A stretch of 64,000 nucleotides of DNA from Thysanoteuthis rhombus (lineage: Eukaryota > Mollusca > Cephalopoda > Oegopsida > Thysanoteuthidae): contig OY735203.1 of assembly GCA_963457665.1 (NCBI GenBank), forward strand, positions 25,200,634 through 25,264,633. The letters run 5' to 3'. Shown here piece by piece: positions 24,641 to 35,451 of the stretch (within the stretch, counting starts at the first letter, position 1; each line of letters starts with the position of its first letter). Made by a program: the position numbers and the translations under genes. The notes under the pieces are model-generated. The model had not been told where the DNA came from. It worked only from the letters and a program-made list of their open reading frames with translations, and searched no databases.

Positions 24641-24929
24641 AAATCTTTTTGTATCCAGCCATTTTTGATACCACGAAAACCGGTTGTGCAGATTTGATGT
24701 GACTTGGCAACAACTCAGTGACCAGACCCGAACAGACGTCGAAGAGTGGGGTTTCAAATACGCGTACGCAGCACGATAACGAAATGCTGGAGTGACTGAA
24801 TCTACTACGGAGGAATATGCCAATTCATGACTGGATGTGAGTACTCCACAACCCATTACCAGGATTACAAAGCTCTCAGTTTCACACTGACTTCGAAACC
24901 GAAAATTGCAACGCTCTCTGCAATGGCCA

Positions 24930-25140
24930 CCAAAGCTGCTTTGCTGGCATGAAGGTGGTTCAGCGCATTCATGTAACTAAAAGAGACCTCGTTTCATTCA
25001 ACGTGCGCCAGCATGCAGAATTGCTATCCTGGGTGCAGTCGTATTGATGTTCTCTGGCAAAAGCACCCTAACGCACCAAATGACTTATACCTCAGATAAC
25101 TCGGATAAACTCTCCCTTAGCTGGGACATTCCCCACCGTT
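24930..25140 (+). pseudogene. Gypsy protease remnant
   Basis: Two frames carry the downstream part of a retropepsin-like domain: VVQRIHVTKRDLV, then (shifted) AILGAVVLMFSGKS and TYTSDNSDKLSLS. The catalytic DTGA motif is not preserved; the expected place holds CFAG. A frameshift separates the two halves. Confidence 0.6.
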
Positions 25141-25319
25141 GGTGAAATATGAGGGCCCGCTAACTGTGATACGTTATCTTCAACTATCGACGATGCTGTC
25201 ACTACTCCACAGCCACCCTGTCCTGTCCAATCCATGTAGCTCTTCACATCGCCAGGCAACGTCACCCAAGCTCACAAAATTGTCCTTTCTGTCAATCGCA
25301 GCCAACTGCGAAAAGATCC

Positions 25320-26120
25320 AGCCATTTCACATAAAATCCTATGGATCAAGCAGTTTCAACACCTACGAACACCAGACCCTACCAATGCTGGAAGGCCTCC
25401 CTCTCCGACTCATGATAGATCCAAACGCCAAACCCGTGGCATCCATACGTCCATAGCTGTCCTGCTGGAATGGATCAAGACACAAGGTTAGGAGTCATCG
25501 CATGGTCGTATGTCCAAAGAATAATGACAAACCAAAGCGAGCTGCAGATTTCCAAGCGCTGAACACCAACGTTACGAATCCCATAAAACACAGTCACATT
25601 TCAACCTAGCGTGCCCTGAACTGCATGGCAAAAAGAAGACTGTGTTTGAATGTTGCAATGGTTAATGCAGTATACCATATAATCGCCGCTTTACAATATC
25701 CATCATCCTATCGGTACAGAGCTACACCCCAAGGTTACATAGCGTCTGACGATGGGTATTCTCTCAGATTTAACGATATCGTTCCCAACATATCTAACAA
25801 TATCAAATTATTCGACGATTCCTTGCATTGGGAAGACAATCTTCGCTAGAGTTTCTGGCGAGCTATTAAATCGCTTGACATCTGTGGATTTTATGGCGTC
25901 ACGCCCACTCCAAAAGAGTTCGTTTTTGGTTACAATACACTCACATTTGCTGGATTCGAGATAACTGCAGAAAACGTAAGGCCTGTCAGAAGGTACCTCG
26001 ATACCATTTGTAATTTCCCAATATCTGCCAACATTACCAACGTCTTCTCTTGGTTCGATCTAATCAACCAAGTCTCTTACGCATTCGAATCAGCAAGTCG
26101 CATGATGCCGTTCCGTCAGC
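25320..26120 (+). pseudogene. Gypsy reverse transcriptase remnant
   Basis: Reading in order: SSFNTYEHQTLPMLEGLP and MIDPNAKPVAS, then KRAADFQALN (fingers), RYRATPQGYIAS (palm), and LFDDSLHW, where the catalytic x-DD pair is still visible at about 25812-25832. Then come LTFAGFEIT, PISANITNVFSWFDLINQV and MPFRQLL. All match the Ty3/Gypsy RT order, with several frame changes. It is dead. Confidence 0.85.
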
Positions 26121-26149
26121 TGCTGACATTCAACACAAAGCTCCTGGAA

Positions 26150-26520
26150 TGATGATGCTGGACCTGATGTTTGAAGAATCTAAATCAGTAAAAATCAGAG
26201 ATATTGAAGAAAGTATAAGAAATCATGATAGGACCAAACCGAGCTGCCTTGCAACAGATTGATTTAAGACTAGGGTTATATTTTGGCTCCTCCAAAAGCA
26301 CTGCAAACGTCGCCAGATCAAGCCATTTCGTTTTCGCAAAGATGGCAAACCACTTTAGTTGGGGGCTGCTTCACGCACGTAAAACGAGTTGCACTATGCG
26401 CCGATCGGAAGAGAAGCAATAGCAGTAGTGGACGGCTCTGTCGAAGCCAAATTCTTTTTCTTAGGCTGCGATAAGCTCATTGTTGCAGTAGACCACTTCT
26501 TAAAATCTCCAATGACTGCT
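26150..26520 (+). pseudogene. Gypsy RNase H remnant
   Basis: SKPSCLATD-like start (TKPSCLATD near 26225-26262), then after a frameshift GFW-like and YAPIGREAIAVVDG (26396-26436; the E corresponds to the second RNase H acidic residue) and LIVAVDH (26475-26495; third acidic D). Stops occur between the blocks. Confidence 0.75.
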
Positions 26521-26659
26521 CCCTTGACGGCATTGACACTCGTGCATTGCGGTGACAGTCCGTAACCTCAAGGAGAAGACAACTTATTGAAACCTTCACA
26601 CAGCTATGATTGCTACTGCAATGCACTTAGTGCTTCACCAACACCCTAGTCAACCCAGT

Positions 26660-26857
26660 GTATCCATCACAATACATCTAAGCAGATTTCTTTAAGCACT
26701 AAGGATAACATTACCTTGTTGCCATTGATCGATATTCAAACTGGCCCATCATTGAGCGAGGAGATGATTGTTCCAATAACCTTATTAGGAACTTGTGGCG
26801 CATTCCCGTGGTATATGGCGTCCCAAATGAACTGTTGTCTGATGCAGTGGCGTACCG
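26660..26857 (+). pseudogene. Gypsy integrase core remnant, interrupted
   Basis: HYLVAIDRYSNWPIIE (26711-26758) carries the first catalytic Asp of the DDE core, and VYGVPNELLSDA (about 26815-26845) carries the second. The frame is then lost at the start of an insertion. The third catalytic Glu is not seen. Confidence 0.8.
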
Positions 26858-27672
26858 GGGGGATGGCCCTCCCCAGGTGATACCATCAGAGGTGTGATAA
26901 CATAATGATTGCCTATTTTCTATGAAAAAGATTTGACTAATGCATTTGTTCATCTAATAAATTAATAAATTAAAATTGATTTGTTAAGTCTGAAGTGCTG
27001 TACAATAATTTGCTGCGTCTTACATGGACCTTGAATTTAAGGTTTTGTGGGTACTTCAGAATTTTTTCACAGGCTATATTTAGGGGCACCAGAAGCACGG
27101 GGCAGGAAGTAAATATTAATTTCTAATCACCTCTGAATATTTTTTCCTTATAACTTCAAAAACATTTTTCAAAATGAAATAAAATCTTTGAATTTTTTTA
27201 GGTTCTCTATACTTTAAAGACAGATCAGTACATTTAAAAAAAGAACGACCAATTTCCTAAAACTGTAGACTAGCAAATTTCTGTTTCGTTAAATTTATTT
27301 CCACTCAAGTTATGAAACAAACTCCCATGGTCTTTTGATCCTGAACTGAAGCCATAGCATACGACAAGGTTTTGGCATGAACTCAATTGAAAAGTCATCT
27401 GTCACGGTGTAGAAAACCCAGTGCAGCCAAATTAACCATTTTCCGGCTGGATCTGGCTGAATTTTTTTCCAATTTATCCGATAAAATTCTACGATAGCCG
27501 AAAGTCTGGACAATTCTAAAAATAATCGAGTAAGTTTAGTAAAAGTACATGTTTAATTCACATTAATAATTCTTTCTGTTGACCTAGCTTTTATGTTTGA
27601 TAAGTGGACTTTAAATGAGAATATAAAACGTTTTTTTTACCAATAGAGTGCGTTTTTGACGATATTTTAAGG
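26842..27672. mobile_element. Insertion of unknown type inside the Gypsy integrase
   Basis: Integrase homology stops at about 26845-26857 and resumes at about 27675, so some 820 bp were inserted. The left junction, CAGTGGCGTACCGGGGG, resembles the terminal CAGTGGCG word of several hAT-type elements, but no inverse copy was found on the right. The interior is AT-rich with no readable transposase. It may be a truncated non-autonomous element. Confidence 0.5.
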
Positions 27673-27674
27673 GT

Positions 27675-28055
27675 CAATTTAGGAGCCGAAACAGTGAAAA
27701 GAATATTCATTTCCAACAGGGTCTAAATGGTGAATTAGTCAATGACCAACTCCAACACGCCATCTTACAATATGGCAACACCCAGACCCAGAGACAAAGC
27801 TTTACCCCCGCCAGATACGTCTTCGGAAGGCCCACTAAGGACTTCATACTTATTCTACCGAGCCACACGCCACCAGCGGGATACTCTCGTTGCCAGTAAA
27901 AGAACCTTCGGGAACAGACACATGAGGACTGGACAGCTGAATGATACTCTGAGCACACTTCTGACTGTAGGAGACTGCTCTTGCATCCGAAACCAGACTG
28001 TTCCCCAACCGACAAAATAGGACTAAATGGTCACAGTAGCTGAAGTTCGCTAGTT
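27675..28055 (+). pseudogene. Gypsy integrase C-terminal part, first segment
   Basis: After the insertion, the frame reads NGELVNDQLQHAILQYGNT, FTPARYVFGRPTKDFI, then in a shifted frame FGNRHMRTGQLN, VGDCSCIRNQTVPQPTK and VAEVR. This is the segment between the integrase core and the chromodomain-like tail in Gypsy elements. It is broken by the RTE insertion just after VAEVR. Confidence 0.8.
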
Positions 28056-28500
28056 CAAAAAGAAGGGTTTACAACCTATGTATTTCCCCGTTAGTCACCT
28101 ATGGAGCTGAAACATGGAACCTAATTAAAAGATTGAATCTCAAACTGAGGTTCATGGAAGACCAAGGCTCAACTTCACATGGAGAGATCATAGAACAGCG
28201 CAGTATATCAGAGAAAAAAACAAAACAAGAGTCGGGGGTATTATATACATTAAAAATCTCAAATGGCAATGGGTTGGTTATGTTGCAATAATGACAGACA
28301 AGCGAAAGACAACACAACCAACAACGTGAATCCTAGAGATCATATGCGAAACTGCAGCCGGCAAAATATGATATGGTGTGACGAAATAGACAAGTTCAGA
28401 AAGTATTGGTTCTGCGACGTCCATGACAGAGAGGTCTAGCGAATCCTAAGGAAGGTCTATGCTCAACGACGGACGCTATAAGGCTGATGATGATGATGAT
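28055..28500 (+). mobile_element. RTE-type LINE fragment nested in the Gypsy integrase
   Basis: Starts AAAAAGAAGGGTTTACAACC and contains TYGAETWNLIKR, WRDHRTAQYI and LKWQWVGYV in shifting frames. It ends with the family terminus GGCTGATGATGATGATGA. The Gypsy coding homology is cut at VAEVR before it and resumes with FDLYAV and RVTLCNRKSLRK immediately after it. The boundaries are therefore fixed to within a few bases, and the insertion postdates the Gypsy element. Confidence 0.9.
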
Positions 28501-28937
28501 GAGTTTGACCTGTATGCCGTTTATGTCGACTGCTATCGACGTGTCACTCTCTGCAACCGAAAATCTTTGAGGAAGTAACTCCCAGTCCAGACACCAAATC
28601 AATGACACTGCATTGCTAACGAATTCAGAGTTCTGCAACAACCATGTCCCCGAGTCTGCAGCAGCCACACACCGGCAGTCGATGGCTCAGCCTATGCTGT
28701 CCCTAGCGTCACTGCCTATGTCAAATCTATCACTCTCGGTACCTGACTAGACGGTTTTCTGTCCACCGTTGATCGTCGTCGCACTCTGTCACCTTCTCAA
28801 GAGGCACTGTAACTGCCTGGTCTTAAACTAAACAACGAACAAAATAGGAGCCCTGCTTTCAACAGCTCATTTGCACTTCGTAGACCCCCATTGGCGCTGA
28901 GACGGCTAAATGGGATTCAACAAGAAGAAGGTGGGGG
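28501..28937 (+). pseudogene. Gypsy pol 3' end and polypurine tract
   Basis: Resumes as FDLYAVYVD, RVTLCNRKSLRK and PVQTPNQ, the end of integrase, then a Pro/Ser-rich tail to about 28810. A purine-rich tract (28923-28937, AAGAAGAAGGTGGGGG) precedes the probable LTR and would prime plus-strand synthesis. Confidence 0.7.
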
Positions 28938-29110
28938 TGTAGACAATCTTACTATTAACCTGGACAACTTTTTACTACTAACCTATGTTCATTTGTTTCA
29001 GCTTCCGTTTCTGTTCGTTATAGATGTGTTCATTTTGAGAGATGAACGTATCTCAATAAAACGGAGATAAACCTCACAATAATTTTGAATAAAAGTTGAT
29101 ACTTACTTTG
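28938..29110 (+). repeat. Probable 3' LTR of the Gypsy element (right end uncertain)
   Basis: Starts TGTAGACAATC directly after the polypurine tract, as LTRs begin with TG. It contains AATAAA at 29055-29060, about 115 bp in. No 5' LTR partner was found, so the right limit could not be fixed. Confidence 0.5.
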
Positions 29111-29365
29111 TAGAGAGATAATGGTTTAGTTAATTCGTGGAACCAGATATTTGAATTTAAGTCGACTGCATGTATAAGATGGGTTTGGAATAGAACATGA
29201 AATTTCATAAAATCAAATAACTCAAATATAAGCCGAGTCCCTTATTTTACCATAACGTCATCGTGAAAGATATCTCCTATCGCTATTACACAGTATGCAC
29301 CGTGTACGACAAACAGAGTGGGTAAGAATTACGGAATTCTCTAACAGACATTATAACAGACATGT

Positions 29366-29590
29366 GTGAATATTAATTCTAATAAGGGCTTCTTCCTGTG
29401 TGGATGGGCGAAGGATAGAGTGTACTGGACCGAACCCAGGATCTACCGGATGAGTGCATTTGACGTTTTATGGCCAACATACCGACGGATTTCCTGCAAT
29501 GGTCAATCGAAGCTACACGAAAACTGGTGGACAACGCCGGTGCCTACATCGGATTTCAACACAGCAGACAAATTCCATCATTGTATGGTC
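29366..29590 (+). pseudogene. Transposase C-terminal remnant (Tc1/mariner-superfamily, DDE_3-like)
   Basis: The open frame begins with GFFLCGWAKDRVYWTEPR. In the next frame it continues as ANIPTDFLQWSIEATRKL and VDNAGAYIGF. This is the familiar C-terminus of animal DDE transposases (FFLWG...VY...PR...R...ENAGAYVEF). A frameshift in the middle inactivates it. The longer 115-codon open frame to 29713 is only partly meaningful. Confidence 0.7.
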
Positions 29591-29719
29591 CTAAGTAAAG
29601 TTAGTTTGACTACAATCGATCAATCGATAATAGAGCTAATGGTTTTTTTTTCACTCACTTGGTATATAGCCTTTGATAAAAATCATGGTAATGAATTCAG
29701 AAACAATGCTTAGAATTGT

Positions 29720-30097
29720 CCTCTACACCATAAGTGAAAATAAACCATGTTTGCTAGTGGGCTGCAAGTGATTCAGATAAATTGGTTGGTTAGGCTAACT
29801 CCAGATCCATACTCATCCACTGTTCAATTATTTTGCAAATGGAGATTTATCTAGATAAAGATATCAGTGAACTAAGTGAAGATATCAGTGTACTAAATCT
29901 GTAAGGCCCTCCCATCATTGCAAATTGTCCACTTCTTTTCCGAATATATGTTAACTGGTTGAAGAAGTAACTTACTTCTAGCTGCTTCTTTACCATAAAC
30001 TATGTGATAAAGATCTGATGTTGTTGTTGGGTCGAGAGAGACAAACCCTGTCACATCAAAGATGATTACTAGACAGATAGAAAACCCAGGTCTGCTT
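29720..30097. other. No gene seen
   Basis: Ordinary AT-rich spacer with a short internal repeat (AAGATATCAGTGAACTAAG / AAGATATCAGTGTACTAAA near 29858-29898). No features recognised. Confidence 0.5.
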
Positions 30098-30500
30098 AGT
30101 CATTCAGTTGAAGCAATCATGTGACCAACATCTTTCAGCAGCATGCCGTGTTGGGGATGATCGATAAAAAAATTTAAAAAAAAAGATGATCAATTATTAG
30201 ATTACATCTCTTGTTTTTCGTTGGATGGTGATCGCGGAAAAAGTCTGAATTGAAAAAAAAAAGGATGATCGCCACTGGGGCACAAACTTCGGGACCATTT
30301 TCGCATGAACTTACATTGTAAATTGGACCCTCACTAAAACCTACTTATGGGGTAAATTCTTAGAAACAAAAAGAAAACAACAGTTTTTTCTAGACATGAT
30401 GAAAGTTAATTGTCTCAATTTTCAGCAATCTAGCTCAATTAGTGTGGCCTGTACGTATTATACATACATAGCCAGACTGACTTGAAAACTGAAAAAAAAA
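30098..30500 (-). repeat. Dispersed repeat R1, reverse copy, part of a duplicated block
   Basis: Reads TAGTCATTCAGTTGAAGCAA, CATGTGACCAACATCTTTCA, GATGATCGATAAAAAA and TGGATGGTGATCGCGG, then TAAATTGGACCCTCACTAAA. This is the reverse order of the copies at 42245 and 45600. Its right half (from about 30300) recurs at 32690-32900. Confidence 0.7.
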
Positions 30501-32690
30501 TGTGCTGACCCGAAATGAAAGATATGTGATATTCTATCAATAGAAATCATTAATCTGATACTTTTTATGGGTATTTTGCTTAATCATTGGCCTTGGTTTA
30601 TATTTTTTTGATGCATATGGGTTTTTATTTTATTTTAATATATCTTCTTACCAGCGATAAATCATTGTTATTCGGCTGACTTCACTTGAGTAATATAATG
30701 GTCCTGTTTCTTCATCGCATTTGATATGATTGTACTTGTCTGCAGCGTGCGTTTCTGACTTATTCATAAACAAACCTGAAACTTGAAGCAAAGTAAGTAG
30801 TTCATGTGTTGTCCAGTGGAAAGTTTTTGAATGCTGATTATTTTTGAAATTAAAGTTAGATTGTAGTAAGAGATAATTTCTTGCGTAAAAGTGGATTTGC
30901 ATTTTTCCAACACAAAAGCAATACATTGAACAATATGAATATAAATCACATTTTTTGAAAATCTTTTTTAACTTTTAGAAACAATGAGTTTCTGTTTTGT
31001 TTTCAGTGTTTTGGTGTAGAAGATAAATTTGGAATTGTTATTTTTAATTCCCAGATATACCAAGTTTTAGGGTCATCCTTCAAGTATGACTAGTGGATTT
31101 TATGTCATTTAACTGTCCTGCTAGTCATACATTTAGGGTAAATTGGTCTCAATCTTCGTGATTTCTGGCTTCGTATCAAGTCGGTCCGTCTTCCACGAAA
31201 ACTAACAATGAAAATATGACAAAAAATTGTAGTTCTCCTAGTTTCAGTACATGAAGTTCGTTTTATTATAGATTTATTTAGAAGACATTTGATAAACAAA
31301 CAAAATGATTCCAGGAATTTAATTTGCAACAATTAAAAATCTTTGGAAAAAAAAAACGAAAAACAAAAAAACGAACACAATTAATTTGCGGTAGTTTAAT
31401 GCACGGAAACAAACAAAACAAATTATAATGAAATTATTTGGAATGGTAAATCTTTGGGAACAAAAAAACGAACAACATTTTTGCAAATGAATACGTGTTA
31501 TCTAGTTATGTTTTACTTTTTAAATAAATATTGTGTTGGAAGCATTTCATTCGTCGCGTGGAAACGAACGAAAACAAAACATGACAACAAAACTTGCAGT
31601 TTTCCTTGTTTGGCTGCAAAAAAATCGGTTTTATAATGAAGTTATTTAGTAACCCATTTGAAGAAAAGCAATCCTGATTAAATGTATTCATTTGCAATAA
31701 GAATTAATCTACAGATGATTATTTTTCAAACAAGAATATTACGTCCGACTTGACTAATGTGGAGTGGGCCGTGTTGGATGTTAGCCGACTTGGCTTCGTG
31801 ATTTATTACTAAGTGATATCATTCGGAAAAGCAAAAATAAATCAATTTTTGAAATTTATTTTCATCATTTTCTTTTCTTTTCTTTTGTTTAATTTGTTCA
31901 GGTAGAAATTGAGGCAATCTTTCGGTGATGGTACCCATACTGGGACAATTCGGCTGTAAAATTTCTACCCTGGACAATTCGGCTTTGTTTTATTTTGATA
32001 GGCAAAAATTACTGACAAGATTGGTTTTTAAAAAGGGTAAACGTCTTTCCGACCGTGAAATTTCGCAGATTTGAAAAGGACTTTTTTCATGCGTCACCGT
32101 TTACGCATCTCTCCGGTGTCAAAGGAGTTTTTGTATTCAATTTTTTCCTGAAATAATTTAAGAAAAATAAGTGAATCATTACAATATGAATTAAAAGATT
32201 CTAAAACATATATATTCAATTATTTATTGACAAAATTTTAAATACTATTGTGAACAATAATATTATGAAATCTAAAATTATGATATGTTTGATGAGATGG
32301 TTTTATTTAATTATTTAGTCAGAATTTTGAGAACTCGATTAACGAATATCATACACTCAATTTTGTGTATGTGGTCTCACCTGAAAAGTAAAATAAAACT
32401 TTTGTTTGGTATTCCAGAAACTTCGCTCGCGTCATACTTTATGGAATTTTTTATCGTGAGGAAAGAATTAAAGACATTAATCTGAAATGATTGCGTGGAG
32501 ATATTGTGTTTTTTCAAAAAGTCTTTTGAGAATAAAAACTTATATTTTCTAAATAAATAATTATTGTAAATTAAAAATATCTTTCATATGATATTACATG
32601 ACATTTTGTATTATTAAAGAAATATATTATAATCTTATATAGGTATTCATTTCATGTTGTTAGTGTTCACACACTTTTGGCACTATTTTA
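30300..32690 (+). repeat. Segmental tandem duplication, left copy (with about 1 kb extra sequence)
   Basis: Blocks shared with 32690-33490, in the same order: GCCAGACTGACTTGAAAACTG and ACCCGAAATGAAAGATATG; TTGCTTAATCATTGGCCTTG; TAATATAATGGTCCT and TTGATATG; then ACGTCCGACTTGACTAAT and ATCAATTTTTGAAATTTATT; finally GGTATTCATTTCATGTTGTT. The left copy carries about 1 kb (30729-31740) between TTGATATG and ACGTCCGAC that the right copy lacks. No coding sequence. Confidence 0.75.
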
Positions 32691-33660
32691 GCTTAAATTC
32701 ACTTTGTAAATTGAACTTTCACTAAAACCTTTAAATGGGGGAATTTTCCAAAAAACAAAAACGAAACAAAAACAGTTTTTTCAAGATAAGGAGTAAAAAC
32801 TTCTTCAGCCCTGCCCTCTAGCTCAATTGGCATAGCCTGTAAGCATCATCCATCCATACATAGCCAGCCAGCCAGACTGACTTGAGAACTGAAGAAAACT
32901 TTTGCTGACCCGAAATGAAAGATATGCAATATTTTATCTATAGAAATAATTAATCTGATATCTTTATAGGTATTTTGCTTAATCATTGGCCTTGGTTTAT
33001 GGTTTTTGATGCATATGTTTTTTAAAACTTTTATTTTACTTCTATTATCTTATTTTACCAGCGATGAATTATTGTTATTCAGCTGAAGTAATATAATGGT
33101 CCTACTTCTTCATAGAGCTTGATATGTTTAGGACGTCCGACTTCTCAGGGCGAGTTGACTAATTTGAGGTGGGCTGACTTAACCTCGTGATTCATTACAG
33201 ACTGCTTCAATTCAAGAATACACGGATAAATCAATTTTTGAAATTTATTTTGATTTATCTGTTTTTTGTTTGAATCAATCAAGTAAAAACTATGGCAATC
33301 TTTCGTTAAAGTGACCCATACTGTTTTCAGGAATCTATCAATTTGGCCGCAAATTTTGAAAAAAAGTAAAAATTAATCTTTCGTATCATAATATTATATG
33401 TAATCTTGTATGATTAAAGAATTGTATTAAATTCTTACTTTTTATTTTGGTATTCATTTCATGTTGTTATTGTTCACAAATGTTTTTAAAATCATGTAGA
33501 TAAATAAATAAAGAAATATTGCTATGGTTCACATTTAGAAATCTTTTTTATAAAGATCGAATGTCAGAGTTTTTTGACATCGGAACGAAGCGTAAACAGT
33601 GAGGCATGAGAAGCATCTCCTTTCTAATCAGCGAAATTTTACGATCGGAAATTCAACGTT
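32038..33660. repeat. Inverted pair of about 100-bp repeats (arms near 32038-32130 and 33555-33660)
   Basis: The left arm has TTTCCGACCGTGAAATTTCG, TTTTTCATGCGTCACC and GTTTACGCATC. The right arm read on the minus strand has TTTCCGATCGTAAAATTTCG, TTCTCATGCCTCACT and GTTTACGCTTC. Arm identity is roughly 75-80 percent by eye. The arms enclose the right copy of the segmental duplication. They are probably two copies of an unnamed dispersed element. Confidence 0.6.
32690..33490 (+). repeat. Segmental tandem duplication, right copy
   Basis: Starts within the R1 homology (CTTTGTAAATTGAACTTTC) directly after the left copy ends. It follows the same block order, joining TTGATATG (33119) almost directly to ACGTCCGAC (33133). 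It ends at GGTATTCATTTCATGTTGTT (33452-33471). Confidence 0.75.
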
Positions 33661-34340
33661 GGCTTACGAAGTGGCTCTTCTTTGAAGAAAAGATGGCTAA
33701 AATTAGGTAGATTTAATTCCTAGGTGATTCCAAAATCTCACACAAAGGTTTCAAAAAGTATAAATATTCCAAATATTGATCAGATATTAACGTTCAAATG
33801 ACGTTATTCTCAATCTAAGGTACCTCTCTTTATAGAAATATTCATTTTATTTTATTTATACTACTACCCCTACAGGCTTGGGGGGCCAAAAATAGGAGAA
33901 ACATTTTTTTTTTCCATTTTAATGGTGAATTAAAGTGTGAATTTAAAAAAACAGAGAGGGGATATTTTTTTCCTTTTTTGAGTGTCAAAATTTCGGGTAA
34001 ATTTTTTTTCTGGGGACAATAATGAGGGGAACATTTTTTTACTCTTTTTAGGGGTAAAAAATTAGAGTAAATTTGTAGGGAATTGATCCTTACAGTTATT
34101 TCTCCGGCTTCATTGTTATTTGTTCTAAAATTCATAACTCAGAATCTACTTTGTCGATCTTGACCGGAATTGGCATAGATACTGAATATTGTGCAGGGAT
34201 CTCAAACATTAACTTAGGACCTGACCTATACAGTTATCTCCACTTCGTTGAAGCTATTTGTCCTAAAATTCATAACTCAGAAAACTACTCACCTAAACTG
34301 AATTTGGTCTCTCAACTTTTTTCTCAATTTCGTATATCTA
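33661..34340. other. No gene recognised
   Basis: Holds T-rich and G-rich runs (33890-34060) and an internal direct repeat: TTCATAACTCAGAA at about 34130 and 34270, and TACAGTTATCTCC / TACAGTTATTTCTCC at 34229 and 34091. No feature is supported. Confidence 0.5.
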
Positions 34341-34344
34341 TTAT

Positions 34345-34600
34345 TGAACTCAGAGACATATTCTAAATAGGCTTTAACAAGGAACTTATGGAGGAGATAG
34401 AAGATTTCTGAATCGATATTTAGAATATGTATTCTATGAGGAAGATCATGCTGTTGGCTCAACTGATCTTCTCAATAGTATTTTTTCTAAAGTTCAGGTT
34501 ATGGTCTCCAACAATACCAAGGTCTTTCTCTCCTTGGACTTGTTTAACGTTGTGAACGGAGATGCTATTGGTCTTCTTCTGGAAGTTGTTCGCCTTCTTC
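34345..34600 (-). mobile_element. CR1-like LINE reverse-transcriptase fragment, minus strand
   Basis: Minus-strand translation gives QGEKDLGIVGDHNLNFRKN, then ANSMIFLIEYIF and ISSLLKP. This matches the segment after the catalytic site of CR1-like RTs (EKDLGV, NLKF, KANSMLGLI, YKSLVRPHLEY). Stops interrupt it. The plus-strand open frame at 34501-34695 is its shadow. Confidence 0.7.
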
Positions 34601-34739
34601 CTGAAATCTCATCTCTAGATGTTTTCAGAGAGATTTTATCATCTCAATTTACCTACGCTATGATACCTTCACCCTCATCTCTTATCTATTTGTAAACTTT
34701 CTCATAACACAAAAATTTACTGCTCAATCTATAAAGATA

Positions 34740-35150
34740 ACATATCCATGCAGACGCCTTCTCTTAGTCATAACATGAGAGGTTACACTTTCAAGTATCA
34801 TCTGTAACAGATTTCTAACGTCCACTTGTATAAACACTTGGAATAGTCTTTACACTAATTCAGCAAATGCCTCTTCATTTGATGCATTTGAACATTATTT
34901 GGGCATTCACCTGTCTATGCCAATCAGGTAACACTAGTATTACACAACATACAGTCACTACAGAATGAGATGAATGCCCACAAAGCACTTTGGGCTAGAT
35001 TTAGACTTAGTAGAAATGACCTTAACTAATGATAAGTTATTAATGATAACCTGATTTAGCTGAGGGGGTTTTGTTTGGCTTTACACTCTGAGTGTGAGGG
35101 TTTTGTCTGTTGGGTTGTGTTCTACCCCTGAATAAATCAACTACTGAAAC
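34740..35150 (+). mobile_element. LINE 3' tail (CR1/Jockey-like C-terminus), plus strand
   Basis: SLSHNMRGYTFKYH followed, after a one-base shift, by NRFLTSTCINTWNSLYT and ANASSFDAFEHYLGI. This is the R-FF--R-IN-WNSLP--V--A-S---F motif that ends CR1-like ORF2 proteins, also seen at 13890-14000. It faces the opposite way to the fragment at 34345-34600, so the two come from separate insertions or an inverted one. Confidence 0.7.
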
Positions 35151-35159
35151 ATGTACTAA

Positions 35160-35260
35160 AGATTCATAAGAATGTGGTGAAACAGCTACTATTGATACTT
35201 GTATGTATGAGTGGTGTATGTGTGTGTGTGATTATCTCTTATGTGTATGTGTGTGTGCAT
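35160..35260 (-). repeat. Short GT/ATGT-rich microsatellite
   Basis: TGTGTATGTGTGTGTG and TGTGTATGTGTGTGTGCATG at 35215-35260. Simple sequence. Confidence 0.7.
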
Positions 35261-35451
35261 GAAGTCACAGTAGCAGTAGGAAAAACTGATCTTGTCTGAA
35301 ATAAACTCCTGAATGAAATACAACTCTTTGATTTGAAGATTGTTATGGACAAGAAAAATTGAAAATATAATTCTTGCAATCAGGAACAGGAGGGGATATC
35401 CAAAATGGTAGATGCACAAAATATAGAATTTAATTTCAAACATAAAATCAC

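Larger units (their letters stand above)
24650..29110 (+). mobile_element. Ty3/Gypsy-type LTR retrotransposon, dead, with two nested insertions
   Basis: A decayed pol gene is readable in the canonical Ty3/Gypsy order: protease, reverse transcriptase, RNase H, integrase core, integrase C-terminus, then a polypurine tract and a probable 3' LTR. The order places integrase after RNase H, which excludes Copia/Ty1. Many stops and frameshifts show it is inactive. Two interruptions split integrase: about 26858-27670 (unclassified) and about 28055-28500 (RTE). No gag was recognised with confidence, so the 5' limit is uncertain. The element is GC-richer than its flanks, which helps to delimit it. Confidence 0.85.

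Noticed and set aside
24614..24856. 80-codon minus-strand ORF
   Set aside because: It is antisense to the presumed Gypsy gag region and has no domain.
25139..28020. Host genes in the open frames here
   Set aside because: The frames are pieces of one decayed Gypsy pol gene in shifting frames.
28396..28668. 90-codon minus-strand ORF
   Set aside because: It spans the junction of the nested RTE tail and the Gypsy element on the antisense strand.
34501..34695. 64-codon plus-strand ORF
   Set aside because: Shadow of a minus-strand CR1-like fragment.
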